Assembly (NCBI GenBank): GCA_963070105.1
Contig: OY718805.1
Span: 8,532,652 to 8,596,651, forward strand
Length of the DNA stretch: 64,000 nt
Origin: Litomosoides sigmodontis
Lineage: Eukaryota > Nematoda > Chromadorea > Rhabditida > Onchocercidae
Reading direction: 5' to 3'
Numbering within the stretch: position 1 is the first letter of the stretch; each line of letters opens with the position of its first letter. Below are positions 1-19,805 of this stretch, in pieces. The translations under genes were made by a program, and so were the position numbers. The notes beneath the pieces are model-generated. The model did no database searches. It was not told where the DNA came from and saw only the letters and a list, made by a program, of their open reading frames with translations.

Positions 1-3000
1 AAAAAAAGCGCCTGAGGAGGCGCACTGGTCGTTCCATCCAATTTATTCAATGAACGCTTTTTCCTGTAACTCGTCTGTGTTCTTTCTGGCGTGGTTGTGT
101 AAATGGTGGATTCATCGGTAACAACAGGATCGTCGCACATTTTTGTGCCATCTGAAAGCAAAACGATAATTGAGTAAAGTGATAATTAAGTAAAACGATA
201 ATTGAGCAAAATGATAGTTAAAGTAAAATGATAATTAATTAACAAAATTCTTGCAACGAAACAAAACGCTAATGCTTTCTAATTTTCTAGCGACAACGAC
301 AGCAACTGTTTCGATTCGCTTTTTTTTTGCTACTTACTGTAAGCTGTGTGAACATTTAAAAAGTTCTATGAATTCTACAGTAAAGGAAAGTTGTAGATTC
401 GATCTAAAGTTGCTTGCTTCCAATAATTGCTTAATATTAGAAGGCAATGATGAAGATTGGATTGGACCTACTTATGAGCCTGACTTTGCAAAATTATCTC
501 ATTTTCCCCTTTTCGCAAATTTTCCTCTCGCAGCTAAATGAAGCGCAAACGTACAAGCAATTATTGTCGAGTGGAGAGGAATTTTTTTGTCGGATTTTTC
601 AAGTTCATTTTTTTGCAAAAATTTATTGCTAACCATGATGCAGCAGCACTTACTTATTTCTATGACATTACTACATAACAGTTCCATAACAAATGACGGT
701 GGTAGCAACGTTGAAGTGTCCGTGGCATACTTCGCTTCTGTTTCCAGTATGCTGGAAGGCGTTTGAGAAGTTTCATAAACTGAAGTGGTAATAAGAGACT
801 GTGGTGTTGATGTTGGTATAATTGGCGCAAAAATTAAAACTGGTATGGGAGATGTGGGAATTGCAGTTGGAAGAGCTTCGCAGTTAGGCGGCTAAAATAA
901 GTTTAGCATTTATTCATTGTGTTTGGTTGTTCCATGGATTTTAATTTTAATTTTTATTCTATGTTTTAATGATCAATGATCACTCAATGTAAAACGATAT
1001 AAGTATTCATCTACGGCTATTTCTCTCTTCCAAAAATTAAATGCTTCTTTTTTCGATCAACAAATTGTTAGAAATGATATATTTAGAATGATTGTGGTCT
1101 GTTAGGACGATGAATGCAGTAACAGTACTGCAATAAAACTAAACGGATTAGTAGTGGCGAAAAAAAAATGAATTTTTTTCCTGAATTATTTCTTTTGAGG
1201 ACAAAAATCAAATACCGAAATGTTTCCGCAACCATTTCGTGCTTTATTGCAAAGTGTCACTTTGCACTGAAAATTAATGGTAAGTTGATCGGCAAATTTA
1301 AACGCTGGTACCACAGTATATGCTACAGTGAGGTCGTCACTGTAGGTCAATGGATTCATTAATGTCTTATCTGTCACACAGCTGCAAACATTCAAATGGA
1401 TCAATCAATCACTTCAAATGGATCATCAAAAAAATTTTACATATATACATATCAAACAGTATACGAAGCGACCTGTAAATAAACGCGTACAAAAGAATAG
1501 AATACATTTAGCTAAAAAAAAAATTTCAATCGAAATTCCAGAGGAATCTAGAATTAGATTGTTGCTATTAGTCTTACCCTTGATTATCGACCAGTTGAAA
1601 AGATGCACCACCAGATTCACGAACGCTACATGAGTGAATAAGCATGCCGTAATTTTCTGCAATTATAACTTTCTCAACTGCTCTATGATGCTACATTAAA
1701 GTTTGCTAAAAATGCAAATGGAACTAAATATAAATTTGACGAGAACAGCGAAAAAATATAGTTAAGTAAAAATTTAATTCAATAAGTTTAAATGGAAATT
1801 AAAATACACATGTATTAACGGTAAGATTTATTACATACGAGGAGCCAATAATTTCAATTCACCTAATCCACAACTCCATTTATGGATTAGCGGATCGCCA
1901 ACTTTTGCATATCTTACCGGTTCACCGTCTACAGATTGCATCAGTACCTCGTAAGCACAATGGTTCATAATTTCGCCTCCCAACTGCGTTGTCGTTAAAC
2001 TACCAATTAAAAAGTAATTTAATTAGCACAATTATAATCATTTGAATTTGAAATGAACGCAATTAACAATTAAGCATTAAGAGAGTGAACAGTTCAAATA
2101 ATGCACAAAATCTGATAATATTATCAACAAAATTTTCTTTTTTTCTCTCCTTTTTTTCTTTACAAGCGAACTATTCAAATTTATTCGATCATTCTTCTCT
2201 AATTTAAAATTTGTTTCGTTTTTTTCCGCCTAAAATTGCATTACCCATCAATTTCCATTTGACGAGCTAAATTGTTAGAATCTGCCGGATGAAAGCAATT
2301 AATGCTATATGCTCTATCAGCATGTGTTAGAAATAAATGATGGTGTTGAACGATGACAACCACATTGTAATTGATACCCCTTGGTTCATCCTGAAATGCA
2401 TGGAATAGATTAACTGCTTGGCTACGTGATAACTTTTTCACCTATATCTTTGAGCATTCTCACTCTCTTTGTGAGTGCCAAGAAAGTTGAAAGTGATCGT
2501 GGAAACTATTTTAGGCTTTTTTTTTTTATTTTTCCTAGGATGAATAATGCTACCTTCACTTCACATCTTACATGGCAGCGACCGTTGTAGAGAACGTCAA
2601 AGCAAAATGGTGCATCAACTGGATTTTGCGTGTAATCAACGTGACATTGTTCATCAGTAAACGATCCTTGCACATAAATATGTCCATGAAATTGGCTTTC
2701 CGGTGTGAAGTGCAGTCGTAAGCCGTCCGTAAAACATTCCTGAAATGAGCTAGTATAATATTATGCCTTTTGCGAGCAATAATGAATGTTGCACAAATTA
2801 GCAAAAAAAATTTACGACTACTTGTTTGAAAATCTGCATTAACTCTATAACATATGTACGCATCGTTATATTCGTTGTTTTTTTCCTTCTACATCAAATG
2901 GTCAGGTCATTTCTTCCCTGTACTGCGCTAGTTTTGTTTATAAGCTGGTCACTTCTTCGCTTACAAAATGACCAAGCACTCATCGAGCAACAACTATCTA

Positions 3001-3908
3001 GTTCGAGAGATTCTAGTGCTATGTACTTCTCTCAAACAAAACATGTATTTTCCGTGTCCTCAACGAGCGTGTCCTCAACGAGCGGTAGCAAAAAATTGCT
3101 TTTCCAGGTGAGCAGAAATTGGAGAGAGGCACCAGGTGATTAATGCTACCAAAACTCTGACAGAGGTGGAATAACCAAGTGATCAGTGCTATCATTGAAT
3201 TTCTGATAAGAGTTGCATTACACGATCAAAAAAAGAACGAAAGGAAGAATGAACTTCAAAGTTTCCTCAAATGAACTTCAAAGAACTTCAAAAAGAACTT
3301 CAAAGCTTTCATTGTATGTTAATTTTTGCGAAATGTACAAAATTGGAAAAGGAAAATTTGTTTGAGTGCGATTTTTTTTACTTGCAACTTACAACTGATA
3401 GAACCAATTAAAAACACTTCCCAATTTGCATCCTTTGCCTAATTAATAAAATTTGTAACATTAAAAAGTTAAAAAAAAAGTCTGAAATTTTTATCACTGA
3501 TTAGCCACATTGCTAATTTTCATTTATCACTCTATCATCACTTCTTCTTTCAATACTGTCATTCATTTGAAAAATTTTTATCACTCTTTCCAATAAAACA
3601 ACTGATCAATTTTAATAACTGATGAATGGTTATCATCAATTACAGCACATCCATTTCACAAACACATTGATAAGTCAGCTAAGGCATTTTCCAAGCAACT
3701 ACTTAGGATTTATGAAAGTAAAAAAGATTTTAAAAATAAAATAAAATAAAATTACCACTGTTGGTTGCTGCACTAGCGTCCATACACATTGCGCGCATAA
3801 TGTGATGAAAATTAGCAATTTCCGGTGCTGTACAATCACTAATTTTATTAATTGAAAAAAAGAGCAAATTAAATTTGCTGATAATTTGCACTGATAAGTG
3901 TTACACAT
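1..3908 (-). CDS. Cuticlin-like ZP-domain protein, secreted, 3' end outside window
   Basis: Eight exons join in frame on the minus strand: 3908-3756, 2739-2572, 2441-2245, 1999-1863, 1656-1578, 1381-1216, 891-654 and 151 to beyond base 1, giving 429 codons so far. The ATG at 3908 opens a hydrophobic leader (about residues 33-44, KLLIFITLCAQC) that looks like a signal peptide. A full ZP domain follows from PTVECF (about 48-55). It includes DRAYSINCF, CAYEVL, YAKVGDPLIHKWSC, YGMLIHSC and FKFADQ, and ends near CGNISPPNC. Next come a Ser/Thr/Pro-rich linker and, in the last exon, RKKR (residues 409-412). That is a consensus furin-like cleavage site, which ZP proteins carry before a C-terminal membrane anchor. 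The anchor is not in the window. Known ZP cuticlins polymerise in nematode cuticle or apical matrix; that role here is inferred from the family. The ATG choice is the weakest part, because an upstream non-coding or leader exon is possible. Confidence 0.85.
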
Positions 3909-6032
3909 TTTGTTCACAATGCAGTTGAAAATAACACCTATGGAAAGTGGTAGCAGAACTACTACTTTTCAATTATTCATCATTTCTATTTAAAAATTAA
4001 TTTAAATAAAATTCCTCCCAATTTTTCTTTGTGGAACAAGACAGAAATGCTACTACCACTACTACTACCGCGCTGAATTTGTTAATCCTCTTTGTATTTT
4101 CACCGCAAATTATTATTCTTTCATCAGCCGATTGACATATATGCATAATGAATATGCGCACGCCTATGATGAGAACTTAAAATAGCATCACCGATAATCT
4201 CATATATACAACTAACTAACAGTGTTGAATTTAATACAGAGGTAACTTTTACAATTTTAAATTTTCTGGCGATTTCTGGATAACCCTGCGCAATAGTTTC
4301 CTCAAAAAAAATATCACTCACTCATTCACTCACTTATGGCTCATAAAATAAGAGTTTAATGATGAAAAGTGTTATCGAACTTTTTGAAATTCATAAATTT
4401 AGCAAATCAAAATATTTCCATTCATTATTAATCATTAGATTTTTTTTAAAGCAATAAATATCTTAAATTGTTAGGAATGCATGCTATCTTCTACTTTCTA
4501 TTAAAAATAAATTATCAATTGAATCATGCAAATGACATCAAAATTTAAATTTTGCATTTCTTTTTCATCAAACATTCTAATAAAAAACTTCGGACTTCCT
4601 GTGGACATAAACTGAATGTTTCGAAATAAGAAATAAGCCATGCATTTTGTCTACAAAGCTTCATATTTTAACATTGAAATATTTGGAAGAAAATATACTT
4701 CGTCATTTTTTTTCGTATATTCAGAAGGATGTAAAAAAAAAAACTTCAGTGATAATTTAAGTAAAACGATGATCATTTAATGAGCCAAAACAGTAACTGA
4801 TGATGCAAGCGATTACTGTTTAGTTTCAAGTGATAATAATGACTTATATGAATAGGACTTAATTATAATAATAATGATAAACTATGATAAGGACCATCTT
4901 TATAACGATAACTGATTACGAGGATCATCTTCACAATGATAAATGATCATAATGATTATTCATACAGTGATAAGCGATGATAAGGATCACCTCTATGCAC
5001 AACAGGATAGTAACTTTATTTAAATTAGCAAAATTAAGTCTGACAATTATTCCACACTATTACAATTACACTTTGTTGTGTAGAGAGAAAAGCAGACCTG
5101 TGATTGTAATGATTATTATTTTAGAATTGTAATTGATTATTATATATCGGAACTGTAATTGATATTATTTTATGAATAAATGATATCCTATCAGTGTTGC
5201 AACTGTTTGTATTCTTCGCTTGAAGAATGCATACAATATCGTTTATTTTATCTATGCAGAAATTACCACTATGTCCATTTTAGGCTTTCCGGTTTTTTTT
5301 TTCTACCATCGACTTTAAGCTACGATAAACTTCTGGTTCCTTTCTTTTTCTTTTTTTGTGAAAAGGCAATAAAAATTAATAAATTGTATTTCAGTGCAAT
5401 TCTGCTAATATTGTTTTTTCCTGCTTTGACCGATATCGGTTATAACAGCTCTCTTACTATGTGAATGAAATTCCTTCACATTTAATAAATCGTCGTTCTC
5501 CTCGCCGTTCAAAAATTATGTGAATGGATCTGATACAAAAAAAAAAAAAAAAAAAAAATTTATTAATATTGAAATGTGAGGAAAAGTAAATTAACAGCGA
5601 GAAAATAATATTAATTTACAAGTAAGACATAAAGTGAATAACATAACGAATAGCAGTGACTACAGTAAAAGCTACCAGATGGTTAATTAAAATTTGAAAA
5701 TTCAATAAATGAAGAATAGGAGTAAATTAGTTAGCAAGAGGAGAAATAGTAACATCCGTTTAGCTGTTTGATTTTTGAGCATGAAAATTCTTCACGTATG
5801 TCTTCAACATGTAGCATTTCGTTGTTGAAATTAGAGTATCACAAGGCGGAACGATTGTCACGCATAGATAGATGGAAAGGAATGATGACGCGGAACGAAA
5901 TTTTTTGAATGATAATAGAATACAATGATGAAATTTTTCAAAATAATATGAAATATAATAAATAGTCCATTTATTTTATTAAATTTTTGAATGCACACTT
6001 CACACTAGCATATGTGACAGAATTTCACAACA
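3909..6032. other. Intergenic region between cuticlin-like and thioesterase genes
   Basis: About 2.1 kb of AT-rich sequence between two genes transcribed in the same direction. It holds the TGATAA cluster and a poly-A run near 5537. Tandem AATAAA poly(A)-signal candidates for the thioesterase are read on the minus strand at 5970-5980. I see no convincing exon here. The spacing is too wide for a typical nematode operon. Confidence 0.5.
4750..4983 (+). promoter_or_regulatory. Cluster of seven TGATAA (GATA-type) motifs
   Basis: TGATAA occurs at 4750, 4831, 4875, 4885, 4937, 4968 and 4978, all in the same orientation, within 234 bases. The cluster lies 0.85-1.1 kb upstream of the cuticlin-like start codon, between that gene and the end of the thioesterase gene. 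In C. elegans, GATA factors such as ELT-1 and ELT-3 drive hypodermal and cuticle genes through this core, so an enhancer is plausible. The local sequence is AT-rich and partly repetitive, so chance or a decayed minisatellite is also possible. Confidence 0.35.
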
Positions 6033-12209
<6,177 letters not shown>

Positions 12210-14820
12210 CTAATTAATGATGATGATGATGATGACAGTATAAGAGTCATTCAAATTGAAGAAATCTAAAAGTTTGGTCAACTTTAGCAAGGAAAAAAAG
12301 ATGGAAAAAAGATGTAAAAATTGTAAATAAAAATTTTATTGAATGACGTTTTTTCATTTACTAAGAAATTTCAGGAAAAAAACAAAAAAAAAAGGAAAGG
12401 AAGCATTTCTAATTAATTTCAATAAACAAACGAATTACGACATATGGAAAGCAAGTAATTCAAAAACATAATGTAACAATTTAGATTTGAAAAAAAAAAC
12501 TACTTCCTTGTATGTATTTGTTAAATGACTCATAAAAGAAAAAGAATGGAAGGGAAATAATAACTGAGAGTCAAAGGAGGAATAAAAGATATTTTCACAA
12601 AGAGTGCAAACAACAGGTGAGGAGTAGTGGGAATTAGCAACAAAGATTTATCTGTTGTTTACCTCAATGATGATTTTTGATTACTAAGAAAAATTTCAGT
12701 TAAAAGTCTTGCTTTAAATTGTCGAATTAGCCGTCAAATGCTAACTATATGCTTTGCTTCTTTCTTCACAATTAATTCTTTATATGTTATTTGGATGCTA
12801 TAGCATTCAAATTGCTAACACGCACGTATTATATTAATTTCATGATTTAAAATTGAAAAAGAAATGTACTAATTAAGTGTATGATTATGAATAGCACAAC
12901 TTTTGAATTCAACAAAAGAAGCAAACAAAAAAATAATGTATTCAAATTATGAAGAAAAAATTTTTTGAGGTAAAATTTGGAATAGAAGAGTATACCTTAA
13001 TACGTAAAATATAAGACAAAGATGAGCAAACAAGAAATGAAATTGCAAACTGATAAGAAGTTATCAGTGTAACATTAGATATATTATCAGTAAAAAGGAA
13101 ATTTCAAACTAAGTCATTCGTCCTATTCTACTTACAGGATGTCCTATGTTGAAAAAATTAGGCTAAACACAGTGCAGCAAATTTATTACTTTTTTTTTTT
13201 AAAAAAAAATGACATATTAAATCAAAATTAACGCTATGAAATTTTGCTGTGAATTGATTAATAGTACTGAAATGCCATGAAGCTAGAGATAGACAATGAG
13301 AAAAAAGAAAATGTTAAAATCGTTAAGCGACTAAAGTGAACACTTTTAAACAAGTAAAATTCATGATGAAATTTATTGAAGCACGTACTTTCGATCACAC
13401 AAGTTTAGTTAAAACCTATTAGTACTCTATTCTCTACCAATGAATCAATTTGGGTAAGTGATAAAAAATATTTTTGACAAATACTAACATAAAAAGGAAA
13501 AAAGGATACTTGATATGGAAAAAAGTTTTCCACAAAAAAAAAAGCGAAGCAACAAAAAAGTTTTTGAAAAATTTTTTTTTAAATTTATTTTAAAAGGCTC
13601 AAAAATTATTGATAATTGAATTCATTTTGCATTCTTTTTGATGAGTACTAGGAAAGCTTGAAGGTTTATTGTATTTATTGTTAAATGAATTATTAAAAGA
13701 ATTTTTTTTCTTTTTTCTTAACTGAATAATATAATACATTTTACTTTGTTAGAACGTTTCAAAACAAAAAAAACTTTTCAACATCCATTTCATCAATGTT
13801 AATTAATTAATTCCTTATATTTACAGATACTACGACTGAAATCCACTGGTTGAATATCAAACGGCTTTCATTTTTTTTTCTCCAACCAATGTAAAAAAAC
13901 ACGATTGTCTCATTAAATGTGATAAAATGAAAAATAACGTCACGTAATGAATATCACAGTCTATTTTTCAATGAAATAGCACTTATGGGAAGAATTTTGA
14001 AGTCATCGATCAGACGATGTTTGCTATTTTTTGAGGTTTTTTTTTTTTTTGTTTTGCTACAGAAAAAATCATATGTGAATTCTTAGACTTTACGTTGCTG
14101 AAAAATTCAATCTGAATTGATTATTGAATCAATCAATATTTGTCTGAAATCAGACTGATCAAACGTCTTTTCAGCTAAAAAATTAATAATTTATCATAAA
14201 AATTAGTAAAATTTTCTCAGCTAAAAAATTAATAATTTATCATAATTCAATAGATTGAAAGCTAAAACAAAATATCAAATGTTATTTTTCCAAATCGAAA
14301 TTAAAATATAAAAAGAAATAAAATAGAATGTTCGTTGAAAATTTTCATTAGTTCACTTTTAACTTCACTGAATAGGAGAATTTATAAATAAAACGAATAG
14401 CAGCACATTTAAAGACTTCTGTGAAACTCTATGGCAGAAGCAAAAGTAATAATTTCATGCATAAAAGATTTAATAAAATGCTATATAATGAAAAGGCAAC
14501 CATTCCTGATACTAACCAAACATGAAAATGGAAATGAAATGATGTTAGCAGGAAGCGATATTTATAGAAATGCAAAAAAAAAAAAGGAAAACTTGCAATT
14601 CTTTTATTTGTTAGAATAACTTCACTTACTTCTTTCCACATGTATTCTAGCAAATACAGAATAACATATGTCATGTAAAATGGGAAATAAAACATGAATT
14701 TTATGCAATACGTGAATTTCACGTATTACGTGAAACACAAGATAATATATGAATCCGATAAGACGTGCTATATTTCAAGTATATAAAATATGTGAAAAAT
14801 AAAACATTCACACTCTGTGA
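12210..14820. other. AT-rich region upstream of thioesterase exons
   Basis: This stretch should contain the missing first exon and promoter of the thioesterase gene, but I could not identify either. It is AT-rich with many homopolymer runs. A 46-bp spaced direct repeat of GCTAAAAAATTAATAATTT is seen at about 14174 and 14220. A TACGTG/CACGTA palindrome is at 14709-14725, with another TACGTG at 14727. Confidence 0.4.
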
Positions 14821-14943
14821 TTAAAAAGGTGCATGAAGAGGTAGTTCTCGCCAAATTGAAAAGCTCTTGTGATGAATCCAATATGCATGCTTCTTCTTCA
14901 TCTCTTTTATTTTCACTTCTTTCCCTTCTCTCATTGTACTCAC

Positions 14944-16532
14944 AGTGATCCTTTGAAATTCACCGATCTCTATGAAATAAATGAATTTGTAGTCCGTACA
15001 TAAGTGGTCAATCAGTCCACTCAACTCCTCATATTTGCTACTGTTCAAATCCTGCTCAACTCAAAATAACATAGCTTCGCTCTCTCTATTTCTCACATTG
15101 ATGAAAGCAGATTACCATGAATTGCTACGTGAATTTTTCAAAATTAATTCTAAATTAACCTTAATTTCAACCCATTAACATCATCATGCTCAAATATTTA
15201 ATAAAAACATGCTACGACTGTTGTTGTAACACATTAAAAAGTTTCCAAACTTTCTTTTGAATTGTTACTTGAATTTTTTAAAATTAATTCTAAATTAACT
15301 TAATTTCAACCCATTAACATCATCATGCTCAAATATTTAATAAAAACATGCTACGACTGTTGTTGTAACACATTAAAAAGTTTCCAAACTTTCTTTTGAA
15401 TTGTTACTTGAATTTTTTAAAATTAATTCTAAATTAACCTTAATTTCAACCCATTAACATCATCATGCTCAAATATTTAATAAAAACATGCTACGACTGT
15501 TGTTGTAACACATTAAAAAGTTTCCAAACTTTCTTTTGAATTGTTACTTGAATTTTTTAAAATTAATTCTAAATTAACTTAATTTCAACCCATTAACATC
15601 ATCATGCTCAAATATTTAATAAAAACATGCTACGACTGTTGTTGTAACACATTAAAAAGTTTCCAAACTTTCTTTTGAATTGTTACTTGAATTTTTTAAA
15701 ATTAATTCTAAATTAACTTAATTTCAACCCATTAACATCATCATGTTCAAATATTTAATAAAAACATGCTACGACTGTTGTTGTAACACATTAAAAAATT
15801 TCCAAACTTTCTTTTGAATTGTTACTTGAATTTTTTAAAATTAATTCTAAATTAACTTAATTTCAACCCATTAACATCATCATGCTCAAATATTTAATAA
15901 AAACATGCTACGACTGTTGTTGTAACACATTAAAAAGTTTCCAAACTTTCTTTTGAATTGTTACTTGAATTTTTTAAAATTAATTCTAAATTAACCTTAA
16001 TTTCAACCCATTAACATCATCATGCTCAAATATTTAATAAAAACATGCTACGACTGTTGTTGTAACACATTAAAAAGTTTCCAAACTTTCTTTTGAATTG
16101 TTACTTGAATTTTTTAAAATTAATTCTAAATTAACCTTAATTTCAACCCATTAACATCATCATGCTCAAATATTTAATAAAAACATGCTACGACTGTTGT
16201 TGTAACACATTAAAAAGTTTCCAAACTTTCTTTTGAATTGTTACTTGAATTTTTTAAAATTAATTCTAAATTAACTTAATTTCAACCCATTAACATCATC
16301 ATGTTCAAATATTTAATAAAAACATGCTACGACTGTTGTTGTAACACATTAAAAAATTTCCAAACTTTCTTTTGAGAGCGAAACGAAACTTTCGAGTAAT
16401 TGTTGAATTTACTTTGAGAAAATGATAAGCACTTACTTTCGTTATTTCATCTGTTACATCTTGTAAATTGCAATGGAATGAGTAGTGAAGTAAATGCTTG
16501 CGAAGGATGCACCTATGATAATAGCAATTTTT
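14944..16532 (-). CDS. Candidate two-exon gene fragment, function unknown
   Basis: Two open segments have matching phase-0 borders. Exon 16532-16437 (32 codons) ends DVTDEITK before a strong GTAAGTGC donor. Exon 15051-14944 (36 codons) begins DLNSSKYEELSGLID after a GCAG acceptor and ends before GTGAGTAC. If that second donor is not used, the frame runs on to a stop at 14821 (LPLHAPF). The joined segment has helical, charged character and looks translated, but no start codon or further exon is certain. A loose resemblance to the SxCKFDxLExLV region of MAIP1-like mitochondrial proteins is too weak to name it. The intron is almost completely filled by the 139/140-bp tandem array. Confidence 0.35.
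15121..16376. repeat. Tandem array, nine copies of a 139/140-bp unit
   Basis: Units start at 15121, 15261, 15400, 15540, 15679, 15818, 15957, 16097 and 16237. The first unit is the most diverged. Units differ by one C (AACCTT or AACTT, giving 140 or 139 bp). Two units (15679 and 16237) share two further changes, CATGTTC for CATGCTC and TTAAAAAATT for TTAAAAAGTT. The array ends at 16376, where the sequence changes to GAGCGAAACG. It is AT-rich and has no open frame that I credit. Confidence 0.97.
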
Positions 16533-19500
16533 CTGCAACGCACAACAAACTGCTGCAGCTGTGACGCAGCAAAAGCAATTCACTCATTTGCACTAATTAA
16601 TAGATATGTGACAAAGAACAAAGCAACAAAAATGATCAGAAATGCATCAATTCATTCGGTTATTTTAGATTGATTAAAAACTGAGGAAGGAAAAAAAAAA
16701 GGTGTAAATTGTTCGAAACCACTGAGAGAGCAAGAAAAAAAGACTACAATTCATCAATAGAATGAATGATGAAAAGAAATGAAGGAAAAAAAAAAAGAAG
16801 GAAAGGAAAAACTGGATCGGCGTAAGGATGAGAGAAATTTGCGTAAGACGACAACCATCACCATCGCTCCAATCAATTCTCGCAAAAAAAAAAATTTAGC
16901 GCTGCAACACTCGTATTGCTGTTGTTGTTGAGATGATTGCTGTAAGCCAATTCTAGTTGTCGGTGACTGGATAATTTGATGTGTGCATGGTTCCGTGCAT
17001 GCTTTTATGTATCCATAAGTTTTTCATTCTGTTACCAGTAATTCGAAATTGTAATAAAGTCTTTTCGAGTATTTTTAAATGTGGAGTAAAATTTATCATA
17101 GGTGAATTGGAAAAACGTGAATTGGAAATCAATTAGAAAAACTTATTATGGGTGTGCAATTTTTCACGTGTTTGTTTGAAATAGTAGACAATTCTAACTT
17201 TAATTATATTCTTACTTAGAATTATAAATTTTATGACAAGACTCATTGCAATGATCTCTACCGGTTGCGCATTTTTCATTTACAGTGGTAAATTGTAATT
17301 AAAATCGTTTTAATCATAATTGTAAAATTATCAGTAGGAAATGATCGTTCTTCTCTGCATTGATCTGACAAATAAGTTGAGATTTTGAGTTATTCCCCGA
17401 ACACTCTTCTTTTAAGTTTAAGGGAGCAAGTAGAAATCTCATCATTTTGTCAACGATACCAACGACACAAGAAAAGGTCATTAGGTCATTTGATTACGTG
17501 AAAGTGATGATAAAGAACAAGGAGCCCTCTGGTCATTTCAAAAATGAAACTAACAATAAGATAAGATTGTGGTCATTGAACATAAATAATTAGTAGTGTT
17601 ATTTAGATATTATTCCATCATTTGGTTGTGAAATATGATTTTTATAGGACAAAATCATACAAGGATTTAGAGATGCTTTGGTCATTTAAATTTAAACATT
17701 TTTATAAGGGCGAATAGTCGGAAACAATTGAATAAGTAAATTGAATAAAGTTATTATGAATTCGAATTACCCGTAGAAATCAATGAGAAAAGTAGACATA
17801 TCAAATAAATGCAAAAAAAAACGTATGCTAACTGTACACGCAGAATTTAGTTCATTTATGCATAAATTTTTTTTTCTTTTTTCACTACTGCAACTAACCA
17901 TCGAGAAACATCGGAGAAAAATGAAAAATTGATCGTAGTGTGCACTTCACCCGTCAATTTTTTTTTTATTTTGATCGGAGTAATCAATTTTCTTTATCAT
18001 TCAGCGATGATAGATAATTGATTAATTAATCTTTATATACCTTTGTTTATTTGTCACCGCTGCCACTGCATAAAATTATCAGGTATGTAGTGAAACAAAT
18101 GAGAAGCATTTAAATTTTAAACTTTACTCGATTATTTATATGTGAAAAAAAAGAAGTATCAATGACTGATAAATGATACAACAAAAACGATAAAATGAGA
18201 AAAAAGAAAAAGAAACAAAAAAAATATGTGCCCCAAAATAAGCTAAATACTAACAGCTTTATAGGAGAGTAATATGACAATAAATAGTGAAAAGGGAAAA
18301 AGATAGAGTGATATGATGTGATGTGACGAAGTGATATGTGATATAATGTGATATGAAGTGATATGATAGATGGGAAAATAGCATTCCGAGATAGCGATAG
18401 AAAGCGAAGGAGGAACAGAGCGTGATAATGTTATAGTTTTCGCACGTAACGTATCACGTACGAAGCACTGATATGCAGAATTCTCGGGACGCATCACACC
18501 ATTCCAATACAACATGGGAAAAATTACTGAAACATTTACGTGGCAACATCTAACGTAGAATCGATGTAGGAATTTATCACTTATCAAATGTAAAAGAATC
18601 ATGATCATACACTTGTCACGTCTATCCAGTTTACGATTCACTTTATACGAAACAACAAATGGATGTATAACAACAATTTTTTAGAAATCAAACAGAACAG
18701 ATAAGACATAATCACATGCTGTTCATCTTCTACTCCCACATATTGAAATTTAACAAATTGATATGCAGAAAAAGCAAAAAAATTTCATTTAAGGAATTCG
18801 TCATAACAATATTCAATACTATTTGTAATTATAAATAGAGCTCAGGATAGGATAGTGAAGTGCATAAATTTACGAAATTATTCTATGACTGATATCGAAA
18901 GAAGATCAGGAAAAGATGATACTGCCTAACTGTTAAAACTAACTTCATTTCCACTAACTGTATGTGACAATTCTTTCGTAAAAATAATAATTTAGAAATT
19001 TAATAGATAAATGAGCCAATTGAAATGAAAAATTCATTCATCAAAATTTTTTTTTTAAAAATAATAAATTGATTTATAAAAAAATGGACAGATTAAACTA
19101 TCACAAAAATGTTTATGTCATTTAAAAAAAGAAAATTAAAAAAAAACGATAGGAAGCGGTAGGAAAGGGGAGAAGATTTTACTCTAACCATCAACCATCA
19201 AAATCTATCAATTTAACTAAAGGAAGATTTCGGGAGAAAGAAACGACCACATTAACTGTTTGATATTCAACAAATTACTTCTGTTTCTGTTGTCAAACAA
19301 GATGTATGAAAGTGACGTAAATTAAAGAGTGAGAGAAAGAAGAGAAAGTAAATGTTCTAATGAATTTGATGAGTGCATTTCATAAATTAGTTCAAAGCAA
19401 AAAAAATCTGATGAATTAATAATTGAAATACTGAAATTAGAAATGATTTTTTCTTCGTTCCTTTTAATCATGAAATTTATAAATAATAGATGAAAATACA

Positions 19501-19736
19501 ATACAATGTCAATGCAATCAATCCAATTATAACAATGCTAAATGATAGATGACCCGCACTGAAATGATCAATTTACAAAAATCGTTTCATTCATTGACTG
19601 GATACGGTCAAGTACCGTATACACCGTATTATCTGAACTATTCAACTAGTCCTGCTGTCGATTATTTCTTCTGTGAATTTCTTTTTCTGTTTGTTTCAAT
19701 TAATGAGAATTTGCAACACAACACACACACACATAC

Positions 19737-19805
<69 letters not shown>

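Noticed and set aside
1..23. GC hairpin GCGCCT/AGGCGC followed by seven T on the minus strand, like a bacterial terminator
   Set aside because: It lies inside a spliced coding exon of the cuticlin-like gene in a clearly eukaryotic sequence. The match is chance.
251..541. Plus-strand 96-codon frame in the last cuticlin-like intron
   Set aside because: It lies within an intron on the opposite strand, has AT-driven composition, and has no recognised similarity.
4124..4321. Minus-strand frame containing GYPEIARKFKIVKV, considered as a 5' exon of the cuticlin-like gene
   Set aside because: The exon at 3908-3756 already supplies a start, a signal peptide and the correct phase. This frame has no matching donor.
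15121..16376. Regular direct repeats considered as a CRISPR-like array
   Set aside because: Units of 139/140 bp are contiguous with no spacers, so this is ordinary tandem satellite-type DNA.
18243..18641. 132-codon minus-strand frame considered as an upstream gene
   Set aside because: It has no recognised motif, part of it is a GTGATAT-type repeat translation, and it lacks splice or start support.
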